Assembly (NCBI RefSeq): GCF_012396605.1
Contig: NZ_JAAXPW010000010.1
Span: 1 to 64,000 of the forward strand
Length of the DNA stretch: 64,000 bases
DNA from: Ureibacillus thermosphaericus
Lineage (GTDB): Bacteria > Bacillota > Bacilli > Bacillales_A > Planococcaceae
Reading direction: 5' to 3'
Position numbers and translations under genes: made by a program. Every line of letters starts with the position of its first letter. Within the stretch, counting starts at the first letter, position 1. The notes beneath the pieces are model-generated. The model ran no database searches. It saw only the letters and a program-made list of their open reading frames with translations, and was not told where the DNA came from. Of the stretch, positions 1-9,018 are shown one piece after another.

Positions 1-125
1 AAGAGAACAGCTATTCACGGAAGTTATAAAGACTTGCGTCAATCATCTTAATTGAACCGCCGTATACGGAACCGTACGTACGGTGGTGTGAGAGGACGGG
101 AGTTAATCGCTCCCTCCTACTCGAT
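1..125 (+). mobile_element. Group II intron, 3' end (domains V and VI)
   Basis: Only the last part of the intron is inside the window. Domain V is recognisable: ACCGCCGTA (56-64) pairs with TACGGTGGT (79-87), above it TACG (65-68) pairs with CGTA (73-76) around a GAAC loop, and a two-base bulge CG sits on the 3' side, the classic domain V layout. A domain VI-like hairpin follows (GGGAG 98-102, CTCCC 110-114), and the intron should end near CTACTCGAT at 117-125. Positions 1-51 read in frame 1 as sixteen codons and a stop (ending DLRQSS), which could be the tail of the intron reverse transcriptase, but this is too short to confirm. The body of the element lies to the left of the window. Confidence 0.75.
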
Positions 126-205
126 TATCTTCATTAATTTGTTAAAAAACAGATGCTTATTATACTGATTATTCCAATCATGTTTGTTAAATCAATTTGA
201 ATTTG

Positions 206-1015
206 CTAAATATCCAATGAAGGTTCCGGTAAATTGAAAAGTTTACGTGTATTCTCTGTTGCATGTTTCGCAACCACTTCCGGTTTGACGCCCATAAATT
301 TAGCGATTTCATTTACGATATGAGGCAAGAAGGAAGGTTCATTTCGCCGATTTTTTGGTCTATTTTCCATATTCCTAGGAAGAAGGTAAGGTGCGTCTGT
401 TTCGATTAATAATCGGTCAAGTGGTATGTATTTTACTGCATCTTGCAAGGCTTGCCCTCTGCGCTCATCACAAATCCATCCGGTGATTCCTATATAGAAT
501 CCCATCGATACGTATTTTTTCACTTGCTCTTTATTCCCTGTAAAACAATGGACCACCGATTTTTCGGTCATATCCATAAAGTTTGCAAAAATTTCGCAAA
601 AACGATTGTGAGCATCACGTTCGTGCAAAAAGAGAGGCATCGAAAGTTTTCTTGCTAAATGTAGATGGGCTTCAAAACACTCTTCTTGAATATCTTGGGG
701 AGAAAACATTCGATTGAAATCTAGACCGCATTCACCAATGGCAACGACTTCATCATACTGTGCTAATTGTTCCAACTCATCGATTGTGTTATTAGTAAAA
801 GTTTTGGCATCGTGGGGGTGAATACCGGCAGTTGAAAACAACACATTTGGATATTCTTTTGCAATTTCTAAACCCTGTTTACTGTTCCTTAAACTAGTGC
901 CAGTAACAATCATTTGAACTACTCCATTTTGAAGTGCACGTTCAATAACTTCACTTCGATCATTTTGGAATTGTTTATCTAATAGATTAACTCCAATATC
1001 GATTAAATGCTGCAT
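206..1015 (-). CDS. tatD: TatD family metal-dependent DNase
   Basis: A TIM-barrel metallohydrolase of 269 residues, the usual length for TatD. The N-terminus reads DIGVNL, as in E. coli TatD, instead of the DTHCH form of the YabD/YcfH branch. Further family motifs are GECGLD (first acidic metal site), FLHERDAH, VVHCFTG and ETDAPYLLPR. TatD enzymes are 3'-5' exonucleases on DNA and RNA that need Mg or Mn; the substrate here is inferred from the family. It is transcribed leftward, ends about 80 bases from the group II intron, and starts 167 bases beyond the end of the aminopeptidase gene upstream. The start ATG at 1015 is preceded by GGAGGAAATTTA. Confidence 0.93.
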   Translation of the reverse strand: MQHLIDIGVNLLDKQFQNDRSEVIERALQNGVVQMIVTGTSLRNSKQGLEIAKEYPNVLFSTAGIHPHDAKTFTNNTIDELEQLAQYDEVVAIGECGLDFNRMFSPQDIQEECFEAHLHLARKLSMPLFLHERDAHNRFCEIFANFMDMTEKSVVHCFTGNKEQVKKYVSMGFYIGITGWICDERRGQALQDAVKYIPLDRLLIETDAPYLLPRNMENRPKNRRNEPSFLPHIVNEIAKFMGVKPEVVAKHATENTRKLFNLPEPSLDI

Positions 1016-1182
1016 TAAATTTCCTCCACTATGTATTCAAAATTAATGTGAAAAGCATTATAAAAACAATATACTGACAAAAAGGTGATTTCAAGAATAA
1101 TGAGTTAAATCTATGGATATTGTATGGAGTAAATAAAAGGAGAACTTGAGTAAACCCAAATTCCCCTGTCTCATTTTTTGTA

Positions 1183-2424
1183 TTAGAATGCCCAATCGCC
1201 TTTGCGGAAAATAGGAACGATGGAGCCATCTCGTGTTATTCCATCAATATCCATTTCTGCAGAACCAATCATAAAGTCCACATGAACGTTTGAAATATTT
1301 AAACCTTGGGCACGCAATTCTTCTTCGCTCATTTTTGTACCACCTTCTATTGTAGAGGGGTAGGCGGAACCAATCGCGATGTGATTTGAAGCATTTTCAT
1401 CAAATAATGTATTGAAGAATGTTACGCCCGATTGGGAAATTGGAGAAGGATCAGGTACAAGTGCAACTTCTCCCAAGCCGGTAGCTCCTTCATTTTCAAA
1501 TACAAGTTTTTTAATAACTTCATCGCCTTTTTCTGCGGAAATATCCACAATCTTTCCGTCTTTAAAATGAGCTACAATGCCTTCAATTAATTGTCCTGCA
1601 TAACTTAAAGGTTTCGTGCTGCGAACGACTCCGTCCATGCGGCGAGTATCGGGTGCTGTGAAAAGTTCTTCCGTTGGCATGTTGGCAATAAATTGCTCAC
1701 CTTTTGGATTATAACTTTCTGCACTTGTCCAGATGTGATTTTTTGGCAACCCTAATTTAAAATCAGTTCCTGGCGCCTTGAAATGCAGGGCTTCAAATTG
1801 GTATTCATTTAATTTTGTTGCTTTTTCATTTAATAAACTTATATGTTTGTCCCATGCAGCAATTGGATCGTCCTCATATACCCGGCAAGTTTTAAAAATT
1901 TGATTCCATAAAGCATCGACTTGTGCTTCAGTAGTTTCTAAGTGAGGGAACATTTTATTTGCCCAAGCGCTGCCAGCTGCTGCTGCAACGGTCCATTTCA
2001 AATCGTTATTTTGTGTTGCTTTTCGTTGAACTTGGAAGGCTTGACTAGCTGCTTTTTGGAATGCAGCTACTTTTGCTGGATCCGCTGAATCAAGTAAACT
2101 TGGATCGCTAGAAAGGATGGCAAGTCTCGAAACGCGCTTATTTAACACATGGTCTTCTGATTCCTCAATTTCATATGGAGGAATGTCCGTTAGTACTTCT
2201 GTAGGCTGATGAAGATAATGTAATTTAGTAATTTCATCATCATTCCATTTGATAATCACTTTTTCAGCACCTAATTCGTAAGCCTCTTCTGTAATAAGTC
2301 GAGCGAGTTGAGCTTGCTCAACGGAAATTGTTATTTTCACCCAATCACCAGATTGAACATTTATTCCTTTTGACACTAATAGTTTTGCATATTTTCTTAA
2401 GAGTTCATCGAAATTTTGTAACAT
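1183..2424 (-). CDS. M29 family aminopeptidase (AmpS/PepS type), copy 1
   Basis: A cytoplasmic metallo-aminopeptidase of 413 residues, full length for family M29 (thermophilic aminopeptidases such as AmpS and PepS), which removes N-terminal residues from peptides with divalent metal ions. Signature segments are present: EVALVP, NTLFDENASNH, and HVDFMIGSAEMDIDG near the C-terminus, which contribute metal ligands in the family. The C-terminus FRKGDWAF is nearly identical to that of a second M29 gene at 39618-40847, so this genome carries two paralogues. The ATG at 2424 follows GTGGAGGAATAG. It lies in a run of leftward genes (tatD to the secreted hydrolase) without clear terminators on its near side. 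Confidence 0.93.
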   Translation of the reverse strand: MLQNFDELLRKYAKLLVSKGINVQSGDWVKITISVEQAQLARLITEEAYELGAEKVIIKWNDDEITKLHYLHQPTEVLTDIPPYEIEESEDHVLNKRVSRLAILSSDPSLLDSADPAKVAAFQKAASQAFQVQRKATQNNDLKWTVAAAAGSAWANKMFPHLETTEAQVDALWNQIFKTCRVYEDDPIAAWDKHISLLNEKATKLNEYQFEALHFKAPGTDFKLGLPKNHIWTSAESYNPKGEQFIANMPTEELFTAPDTRRMDGVVRSTKPLSYAGQLIEGIVAHFKDGKIVDISAEKGDEVIKKLVFENEGATGLGEVALVPDPSPISQSGVTFFNTLFDENASNHIAIGSAYPSTIEGGTKMSEEELRAQGLNISNVHVDFMIGSAEMDIDGITRDGSIVPIFRKGDWAF

Positions 2425-2499
2425 ATCTATTCCTCCACATGTGTTTTTTCCAATTTTATCATATTCATAATAGAATGATTCAAGGAATACATTGTATGG

Positions 2500-3039
2500 T
2501 TATTTCTTTGTAAAACGATTCGCATAGGTGCTTGCAACAAAGGAGTCTGGTTTAATCTTTGCTTCAATTCCAAGGGAGTTCATTCTCGCAATCATTTCAT
2601 TGACAAAGACGCTTGTTTTGTTTCGATTTCCGCTTCCAATATCGATATGTCCTTCAATGGTGAAGCTAGCTCCTTTATATACATAAGGTAATACGATATT
2701 TATTAACTGCTCTATTTTTTCTTCTGTAAATAAAGAAACGACTTCTTCGGTTAAAGAGGTTTCGTAAGAAATACGTTCATGTAAGTTTGTCATTCTCCTT
2801 GGGACAATGACTTTTCGAAAACATGCCCAAACGCCCTTTCCTTTTTGCTGAATGACAATTCCGGTAATAAATTTTGTTTCTTTACTAAATACTTGTGAAT
2901 CTGTTCCAAACATTAAAACAAAATTACCGGTTGGTTCTTTTCTCATAAACTGTACAATTGCGTCGAAAACTTGCTCGAAAGTCATGTTCTTTTGACTCAA
3001 ATTTTGAAAGGTTCCGTCTGTTATTCGATCGCTCTCCAT
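2500..3039 (-). CDS. ykuK: YkuK family protein, RNase H-like fold (DUF458)
   Basis: A protein of 179 residues matching the B. subtilis YkuK family, described as RNase H-like. Visible family features are FGTDSQVFSKETKFITGIV near residue 45, VPRRMTNLHERISYETSL in the middle, and the C-terminal IKPDSFVASTYANRFTK. The substrate and role of YkuK are not established, so nuclease activity is inference from the fold. The ATG at 3039 follows AAAGGTAAGATCTCT. It is monocistronic in appearance; the neighbouring secreted hydrolase has its own terminator between the two genes. Confidence 0.88.
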   Translation of the reverse strand: MESDRITDGTFQNLSQKNMTFEQVFDAIVQFMRKEPTGNFVLMFGTDSQVFSKETKFITGIVIQQKGKGVWACFRKVIVPRRMTNLHERISYETSLTEEVVSLFTEEKIEQLINIVLPYVYKGASFTIEGHIDIGSGNRNKTSVFVNEMIARMNSLGIEAKIKPDSFVASTYANRFTKK

Positions 3040-3123
3040 AGAGATCTTACCTTTCTTAAGTTGTTATTGAATTAGTACAGTTTATTCACTATTAGGACAT
3101 AAATGTGCTTTTCCAATAGTACA

Positions 3124-3148
3124 AAAAAGACCCAATCATTTGGGTCTC
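3124..3148 (-). terminator. Rho-independent terminator of the secreted hydrolase gene
   Basis: Read on the minus strand, AGACCCAAATGATTGGGTCT forms a perfect hairpin followed by a run of T. It begins directly after the stop codon of the hydrolase gene. Confidence 0.85.
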
Positions 3149-4678
3149 TTATTTTATGCACGGTTCAATTTCATTACCTGTTTTGATATCGATAACTTTT
3201 TCATTATGAAGAGGAGCAGGAATCGTCTTGCTTTCTGGTGGTTGGATATTTTGTTCTACCCAATCCACCAACAAATTAAATGCTTGATGCGCATACGGCA
3301 ACAATGGTTGAAGTTCTTTGTCTGGATCTGTTGCTGGATTCCAAACGAGTCCATCTACATGATTACCATTTTCTATAATATATAATCGATGTAAATGTTC
3401 TCTTTTCGCTCGTTTCACTAATTTTTCATATCCTTTTGCATGAATTTCTGGGAATATAAGCGTATCTAATGATCCTGTAATACTGATTAACGGGACTTCA
3501 ATCTTACCTGTATTTTCGATTTCTTTTATATTATCTTTGATTAATTTTCGTCTTTGATTATACTGATAGTTTTTGAAAATATGGTCAAAGGATCGATCAC
3601 GTAAGCCGTTCTCATCAAATCTTAAGTAATTTGGCCATTCTATCCGATTAGGTGCAGTTGGATCAAAATGGTCACGATAAATGTTTAACGTGACAAACCA
3701 ATATATTTGGTCATGATAAACCCATAATTTTTCAGATCCTTTTGGAACGCCTGCTTTAAATAATTCTTTTATCGCTTGTTCCTTTGCTTTTCCGCTACCA
3801 TAAAGGGCTTCTTCTGCATGGTTGACAACAGAAACTAACGAACTTATGAGATTAGGGGCTTTTTCTGTCCAAAGAACACCTTCCCAGTCTACACCGCCAT
3901 CGAAAAGTCGCGGTTCTCCGGTTTTTTCAGGGTTATCATTTTCCAATGCGAAACGAACAACATAACCTCCATTTGAGATTCCAATGGCATATGTCGGCAC
4001 TTTATGATCTGGCCGAATTAATTTGCTTGCAGGATTTGAAGCATCATTCGGGTTAATAAGTCGGTCGCTAAAATTGTTTATCAAATATTGATGTGAAGCT
4101 TTAGTAATTTGTCTAAAACGAAGATGCCATTCTCGAACAGAATCATCTTCATCAACTAAAGCATTTTTCACTTTTGCCAATGGATCACCTTCGACTTCAG
4201 TGCCTTGAGTTCCTTTATCAATCGCTGCAAAAGCATACCCTTTTTCAAGAACAAAATCGCTAAATAAAAGATCTGTTGAGGTTTCATTTCTTGTTGCTGG
4301 AATGCCTGAAACGACTAATTTGCCATTCCACTGGTCAGGTACTCGAATGACAAATTGTGCATCATCAAATGCACCGGTTACTTGAGTGCCTGTTATTTTT
4401 GCAGGTTTATACATTTGAAACCAACCTGTTTCCTTTTCTGGGTCACCCCAATAAATGGGAGCTATTATATTGTTGCCATAAAGGTTAGCTTTTTCAAGTT
4501 GTTCAGGATTCAATGTTGTGAGCCAACGATCATCTTGTCCATCAAAATAAGTAACTTTTACAGAATGTGCTCCAGGGATAATTTCTTCATTTGCATGGGC
4601 TGCTGCACCTCCACCAATTGAGTGAGCACCAAAGAAGATCAATGGGGTTAATGTAATTCCAATTAGTTTTCGATACAA
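3149..4678 (-). CDS. Secreted alpha/beta hydrolase, substrate unknown
   Basis: A protein of 509 residues with an N-terminal signal peptide: charged MYRK, hydrophobic stretch, and a likely cleavage after AHA near residue 29. The nucleophile elbow GISNGGY (G-x-S-x-G) near residue 235 marks an alpha/beta hydrolase, and an aspartate in [10 protein letters not shown] and a histidine in ENGNHVDGL near residues 405 and 445 are candidates for the rest of the catalytic triad. The length and order recall secreted esterases such as tannase/feruloyl-esterase-like enzymes or hydroxybutyrate oligomer hydrolases; I cannot choose between them. It is exported and probably acts outside the cell on an ester. 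The ATG at 4678 follows an A/G-rich stretch (AAAGGGGGCC). Confidence 0.8.
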   Translation of the reverse strand: MYRKLIGITLTPLIFFGAHSIGGGAAAHANEEIIPGAHSVKVTYFDGQDDRWLTTLNPEQLEKANLYGNNIIAPIYWGDPEKETGWFQMYKPAKITGTQVTGAFDDAQFVIRVPDQWNGKLVVSGIPATRNETSTDLLFSDFVLEKGYAFAAIDKGTQGTEVEGDPLAKVKNALVDEDDSVREWHLRFRQITKASHQYLINNFSDRLINPNDASNPASKLIRPDHKVPTYAIGISNGGYVVRFALENDNPEKTGEPRLFDGGVDWEGVLWTEKAPNLISSLVSVVNHAEEALYGSGKAKEQAIKELFKAGVPKGSEKLWVYHDQIYWFVTLNIYRDHFDPTAPNRIEWPNYLRFDENGLRDRSFDHIFKNYQYNQRRKLIKDNIKEIENTGKIEVPLISITGSLDTLIFPEIHAKGYEKLVKRAKREHLHRLYIIENGNHVDGLVWNPATDPDKELQPLLPYAHQAFNLLVDWVEQNIQPPESKTIPAPLHNEKVIDIKTGNEIEPCIK

Positions 4679-4904
4679 AGAAAGGCCCCCTTTATAAAAC
4701 GAATTTACTCTATTTCTATATTCAATTTTCTTACAATTTATGAGATGTATTCAGCTTTTCTGTAACTATTTGGTAAATGGAGTTAAATGGTTATAACAAA
4801 TTTGATATAATTTATTCATATTAAAGAAAATTCTTTTAATTACAGGTGAAAAAAATAAAAAAACATCATAAAATATAATTAAAACGAAAATAGGAGGAAT
4901 GCTG

Positions 4905-5096
4905 ATGATAACCGGTCAGTTAGAGCGGGCATTTCAGTTAGCTGAAAAGCATCGTCTCGAAGTTAGTACCATTTTAGAATTAAACAAAATCATAAGGAAG
5001 GAAATTAATTCGACCCCTATGGTAGAAGAAAAAATCCTTCAACAAGTCATTAAGATATTGGAAAATAATAAAAGATTACTTAGGGAGGCAACTTAG
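4905..5096 (+). CDS. Small protein of unknown function
   Basis: A predicted protein of 63 residues, helical and charged, starting MITGQLERAFQLAEKH and ending NNKRLLREAT. An ATG at 4899 lies only one base from the ribosome binding site AGGAGG (4892-4897), whereas the in-frame ATG at 4905 has a normal spacing of 7, so I chose 4905. It is not a Spo0E-type phosphatase: the SxxxD signature is missing. It stands alone, divergent from the secreted hydrolase, and is followed by a bidirectional terminator shared with sstT. I do not recognise the family. Confidence 0.6.
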   Translation: MITGQLERAFQLAEKHRLEVSTILELNKIIRKEINSTPMVEEKILQQVIKILENNKRLLREAT

Positions 5097-5099
5097 GAA

Positions 5100-5147
5100 T
5101 TGGAAAAACATGTTGAATTATATGGTGATATAGACGAATTTGATTAA
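5100..5147 (+). CDS. Possible 15-residue microprotein ORF
   Basis: A TTG at 5100 opens a 15-codon frame (MEKHVELYGDIDEFD) ending at TAA 5145-5147. AGGGAGG (5082-5088), inside the end of the preceding gene, lies 11 bases upstream, and the gap to the previous stop codon is 3 bases, as expected for translational coupling. It is acidic. It may be chance: the frame is short and the spacing is long. Confidence 0.2.
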   Translation: MEKHVELYGDIDEFD

Positions 5148-5184
5148 AGGCACTGCTCTGTAATAAGAAATGAGAGCAGTGCCT
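5147..5184. terminator. Bidirectional terminator between the small gene and sstT
   Basis: AAGGCACTGCTCT (5148-5160) pairs with AGAGCAGTGCCTT (5173-5185). A-rich and T-rich flanks allow termination of both convergent genes. Confidence 0.85.
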
Positions 5185-5208
5185 TAATAATTTATACATA
5201 TTCTATTA

Positions 5209-6420
5209 TTAATTTGATTTACGCTCTTTTGCCCATTCAGCTGTTGCTGTAAATAATACGTCGGATGATGAATTTAATGCAGTTTCACAAGAATCTTGTA
5301 ATACGCCAATAATGAATCCAACAGCTACAACTTGCATAGCAATATCATTGGAAATTCCAAAAAGACTACAAGCGACAGGAATTAAAAGCAATGATCCTCC
5401 AGCGACACCAGAAGCTCCTGCAGCAGAAAGTGCAGAAAGTACTACTAAGATGATAGCGGTCATTACATCTACTTCAATTCCTAGTGTATGACTAGCTGCA
5501 AGCGTTAATACAGAGATTGTAATTGCAGCTCCCGCCATATTAATTGTGGCACCTAATGGAATAGATACAGAATATGTATCTTTATTTAAACCTAATTTTT
5601 CACATAATGCTAAATTGACTGGAATGTTTGCGGCAGAACTTCGAGTAAAGAACGCAAAAATTGCACTTTCTTTTAATGTAAGCCATACAAGCGGATATGG
5701 ATTTTGCTTTGTAAAAATAAATGTGATGAGCGGGTTTATAACTAATGCAACAAAGAACATACAGCCAAGAAGAACAATTAGCAATTTTCCGTATTCAACT
5801 AATGTGGAAAGACCACTTGTTGCTATCGCATCAAAGACAAGCCCCATAATACCAATAGGTGCAAATTCAATTACCCATTTCACAATTGTTGAAATTGCTT
5901 CTGAAAGATTGTCAATCATGGTTTTTGTTGAATCTGCTGCTTTCTTAAGCGCAATTCCTAGAAGAACGGCCCAAGCCAATATGCCAATGTAATTTGCATT
6001 CATAAGAGCATTTACCGGATTACTAACAACATTAAAAAGCAACGTTTCAAAAACTTCTGCAATACCTTCTGGAGGAGACACATCTTCAGCACTCATTTTT
6101 AATGTCAGTGTCGTTGGGAAAATGAAGCTGGCAATGACACCGATTGCACCAGCGGAAAAAGTACCGATAGCATAAAGAATTAAAATCAATTTCATATTGG
6201 TTTTTGTTCCGCTTCGATGATTTGCGATTGCTTGAATAACCAATACCAATACAAGTACTGGTGCCACGGCTTTTAATGCACCGACAAACAAGTTTCCGAA
6301 AATGGATACCCAACTGAAAGTATCAGGTATTGTAATAGCTAGAAGAATACCTAAAATTAAACCGATTAAAATTCGTTTGACTAAGCTAATTTGACTCCAT
6401 GTATGAAATAGTTTTTTCAT
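5209..6420 (-). CDS. sstT: Serine/threonine:sodium symporter SstT
   Basis: A polytopic membrane protein of 403 residues in the dicarboxylate/amino acid:cation symporter (DAACS) family. The core motifs of the family are visible: [14 protein letters not shown] (the serine-rich re-entrant loop), NMAGAAITI (the NxxG-type helix) and [18 protein letters not shown]. The C-terminal [20 protein letters not shown] is typical of SstT, which imports L-serine and L-threonine with sodium. Start: TTG at 6432 overlaps the ribosome binding site, while ATG at 6420 follows GGAGGTTTTT, so 6420 is used. Convergent with the small gene at 4905, monocistronic. Confidence 0.93.
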   Translation of the reverse strand: MKKLFHTWSQISLVKRILIGLILGILLAITIPDTFSWVSIFGNLFVGALKAVAPVLVLVLVIQAIANHRSGTKTNMKLILILYAIGTFSAGAIGVIASFIFPTTLTLKMSAEDVSPPEGIAEVFETLLFNVVSNPVNALMNANYIGILAWAVLLGIALKKAADSTKTMIDNLSEAISTIVKWVIEFAPIGIMGLVFDAIATSGLSTLVEYGKLLIVLLGCMFFVALVINPLITFIFTKQNPYPLVWLTLKESAIFAFFTRSSAANIPVNLALCEKLGLNKDTYSVSIPLGATINMAGAAITISVLTLAASHTLGIEVDVMTAIILVVLSALSAAGASGVAGGSLLLIPVACSLFGISNDIAMQVVAVGFIIGVLQDSCETALNSSSDVLFTATAEWAKERKSN

Positions 6421-6573
6421 AAAAACCTCCAAAGATTAAAATCTTGCTTACAAATACAAATGTTTACACCAAAAGGACATTTAAGATAGATATAGTTTAG
6501 CACGAATTTTTAAAATCCAAAGAAATTTGTTATTTCGGAAAAATGTAAATAGTATTTATATTTAGATAAAATA

Positions 6574-6599
6574 AAAAATCTCCTCACCAGGAGATTTTT
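6574..6599 (-). terminator. Terminator of the DUF1284 gene
   Basis: On the minus strand AAAAATCTCCT, a GGTG loop and AGGAGATTTTT form a hairpin followed by T. Confidence 0.8.
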
Positions 6600-6607
6600 A
6601 TAAATGG

Positions 6608-7027
6608 TTATTTATTTACTTCCCATAAACCTTCGCCATTTAAGATTCTTTGGATGCCTGCTTTACATACACCATAGGAACGCCATGTACAACTTTCACA
6701 AAGAATATCTATATCTTCAGGAGTTGCGAATTTTTGTATGCGAGACTCAATTTCTTCCCAAGTGAGAGTTTGACCAATCTGTATCCCTAACTTTTCCAAA
6801 ATTTGTTTATCTCTTATGTAGATGTTTTCATCTTGACAATGATATTTTCCGCAGTTTGGGTATTTTTCGCAAATTTGATCGATGCCCTCGATGATGTGAA
6901 TTAAGGTCTTGGGGTTTTTCCTAAGTTCTTGGTGAATGCGCTTCATATTTTCCGCAAATTCTTTAGAATATCCCATACCTCTAAAGCCAACAAGGCAAAA
7001 TAAATGATGCCCTCGTATTTTATACAT
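6608..7027 (-). CDS. DUF1284 domain protein, cysteine-rich
   Basis: A protein of 139 residues with the DUF1284 signature: an N-terminal RGHHLFCLVGFRGMGYS and several cysteines spaced like a metal or iron-sulfur site (CEKYPNC, CLC-like CESCTW, and VCKAG near the end). The function is unknown; the conserved His-His and cysteine pairs suggest metal binding, which is inference. ATG at 7027 follows TAGGAGGAGCATTTC, an excellent ribosome binding site. The leader contains a 12-bp palindrome GTTAACGTTAAC at 7045-7056. Confidence 0.85.
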   Translation of the reverse strand: MYKIRGHHLFCLVGFRGMGYSKEFAENMKRIHQELRKNPKTLIHIIEGIDQICEKYPNCGKYHCQDENIYIRDKQILEKLGIQIGQTLTWEEIESRIQKFATPEDIDILCESCTWRSYGVCKAGIQRILNGEGLWEVNK

Positions 7028-7180
7028 GAAATGCTCCTCCTAAAGTTAACGTTAACTAACTAACATATTAACATACTGATTAGGAGGAAAAAATTAGAAT
7101 ATATGACACTATTGTAATAATGTTACAACTTAAATAATCTGTTTTTTCCAGTGAATCTCAATGTTCCCTACATTTCTAAA

Positions 7181-7209
7181 GTATTAAAAGCTATAGCTTG
7201 AGCATTCTA
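7181..7209 (+). promoter_or_regulatory. Sigma-G-like promoter of the alpha/beta SASP gene
   Basis: GTATT (7181-7185), 17 bases, then CATTCTA (7203-7209), close to the forespore consensus GHATR-N17/18-CATNHTA. The gamma SASP gene has the same spacing. The predicted start point would leave a very short leader before the ribosome binding site, so this is a moderate call. Confidence 0.45.
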
Positions 7210-7231
7210 ATGGCACAAGGAGGTGAACAAC

Positions 7232-7432
7232 ATGACAAATCGTAGTTCTAACAAACTAGTATTCCCAGGGGCAGAAGCTGCATTGAATCAAATGAAATAT
7301 GAGATTGCACAAGAGTTTGGCGTAAACCTTTCACCAGATACTTCTTCCCGAGCTAATGGTTCAGTTGGTGGAGAAATTACGAAACGTCTTGTGCAAATGG
7401 CTCAACAACAATTGAAAGGAAACTCAGAATAA
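7232..7432 (+). CDS. Alpha/beta-type small acid-soluble spore protein
   Basis: A protein of 66 residues that matches the alpha/beta SASP family in full. It carries the N-terminal segment [20 protein letters not shown], including the EIA-type site cut by the spore protease GPR at germination, the GVNL box, and the second conserved block [20 protein letters not shown]. These proteins coat DNA in the dormant spore and protect it from UV and heat. The GTG at 7223 lies inside AAGGAGGTG, so the ATG at 7232 is the start. Expected to be made only in the forespore under sigma-G. Convergent with arsB. Confidence 0.97.
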   Translation: MTNRSSNKLVFPGAEAALNQMKYEIAQEFGVNLSPDTSSRANGSVGGEITKRLVQMAQQQLKGNSE

Positions 7433-7444
7433 TTGGCAATAATA

Positions 7445-7478
7445 AACACACCTAAGTTCAAATGTTCTTAGGTGTGTT
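7445..7478. terminator. Bidirectional terminator, ssp and arsB
   Basis: AACACACCTAAG (7445-7456) pairs with CTTAGGTGTGTT (7467-7478), with T or A runs on both sides. Confidence 0.85.
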
Positions 7479-7526
7479 ATTATTGTAACCATTATAATTA
7501 AATTTTACTCATATAAAAATAAAGAA

Positions 7527-8828
7527 TCAAAATAATAATAACGTCAAATATAAACCAACTAATGTGAAGAATAGTATTGGAAGTGTCAGGATAATCCCCA
7601 TTTTAAAATAAGCTCCCCAAGAAATTTTAATCCCCTTGTTTGAGAGTACATGTAGCCACACAAGCGTAGCAAGTGAACCAATTGGTGTAATTTTGGGACC
7701 TAAATCTGAGCCGATTACATTGGCATAAATTAAAGAATCGCGAATTACACCTGACGTGGAAGTTTCCGCTATTGCTAATGAGTCAATCATAATTGTAGGT
7801 AAATTATTCATAACTGAAGATAAGAAGGCTGCAATATACCCCATTCCAATCGTAGTAGTGAATAATCCTCCTTGCACTGTCCATTCAATAACATAGGCTA
7901 GTCCTTTCGTGAAACCTGCATTTCCTAATCCATAAACGACTAAATACATACCGATGGAGAAAAATACAATATTCCATGGCGCTCCTTTTATTACGGCTTT
8001 TGTATTGACTGCTGAACTTTTTCGAGCCATCGCCAATAAGAATATCGCCATAATCCAACCAATAATACTAACGGGTACATGAATCCATTCAGCTGAAAAA
8101 TAACCGGTTAATAAAATTGCCATTACCGGCCACGCTAATTTAAACATCTTTTCATCCCGTATGACTTCCCGTGGGTTTTTTAGCATCATTACATCATACT
8201 TTGATGGAATAGATTTCTGGAAGTATAAAAATAGAACGATAATGGTTGCTATTAATGAAAAGAAATTAGGAATAATCATTCGTAAAGAGTATTCCATAAA
8301 GCTGATTCCAAAAAAATCTGCTGCGATTACGTTTACTAAGTTACTTATTAAAAAAGGGAGGGAAGTAGTGTCAGCTATAAAACCACTAGCCATAATAAAA
8401 GGGAAAATCATTTTCTCATTAAAATTTAAATTTCGAACCATTGCAAGAACAATAGGGGTCAAAATTAATGCTGCACCATCATTTGAAAAGAAGGCTGAAA
8501 CAAAAGCTCCAAGAACTGTAACGTAAATGAACATTCTAATACCGTTCCCTTTTGCTATGCGAGCCATGTGCAGTGCAGACCATTCAAATAAACCAATTTG
8601 ATCCAATATTAAGGAAATGATTATAATCGCAATAAATAATAATGTCGCATTCCAAGTAATGTTTACAACTTCAAAGACGTCATTAATATCCACTACTCCA
8701 ACAATCAATGCAACTATTGCGCCACAGCAGGCTGACCAACCGATATTGATATTTTTTGGTTGGCGAATTACGAGTATGAGCGTGATGATAAATATTAAAA
8801 TGGCTAATAGTAAATTGAGCAAAATCAT
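7527..8828 (-). CDS. arsB: ArsB-type anion permease (arsenite efflux)
   Basis: A membrane protein of about 433 residues with many hydrophobic segments, of the ArsB/NhaD permease superfamily. It follows B. subtilis ArsB closely in segments such as [48 protein letters not shown] and [14 protein letters not shown]. ArsB extrudes arsenite or antimonite. No arsR or arsC lies next to it, so it is not in a standard ars operon, and another anion cannot be excluded. Start: ATG 8828 is only two bases after GGAGG, while TTG at 8822 has normal spacing; either may be used. The upstream frame to 8879 has no ribosome binding site. Confidence 0.82.
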   Translation of the reverse strand: MILLNLLLAILIFIITLILVIRQPKNINIGWSACCGAIVALIVGVVDINDVFEVVNITWNATLLFIAIIIISLILDQIGLFEWSALHMARIAKGNGIRMFIYVTVLGAFVSAFFSNDGAALILTPIVLAMVRNLNFNEKMIFPFIMASGFIADTTSLPFLISNLVNVIAADFFGISFMEYSLRMIIPNFFSLIATIIVLFLYFQKSIPSKYDVMMLKNPREVIRDEKMFKLAWPVMAILLTGYFSAEWIHVPVSIIGWIMAIFLLAMARKSSAVNTKAVIKGAPWNIVFFSIGMYLVVYGLGNAGFTKGLAYVIEWTVQGGLFTTTIGMGYIAAFLSSVMNNLPTIMIDSLAIAETSTSGVIRDSLIYANVIGSDLGPKITPIGSLATLVWLHVLSNKGIKISWGAYFKMGIILTLPILFFTLVGLYLTLLLF

Positions 8829-8991
8829 ATCCTCCAACAAAGTTGAATTGTGACATATTGAAGATAAAAAAATAAGCACTTATGAATTTAGTTAAATGCC
8901 TAAAATTCACAAATGCTATTATATCACTATTCATTTTCCTATCGAATATTTTATTTACTTTTCCACCAAGTATTATTTATCAAAATAAAAA

Positions 8992-9011
8992 CCTGCCATT
9001 TTCATGGCAGG
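8992..9011 (-). terminator. Terminator of dapA
   Basis: CCTGCCAT (8992-8999), TTTC loop, ATGGCAGG (9004-9011). On the minus strand it is followed by TTTTTATTTT. Confidence 0.85.
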
Positions 9012-9018
9012 AGAATAT

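Noticed and set aside
4905-5096. Spo0E-type phosphatase
   Set aside because: Size fits but the SxxxD signature is absent.
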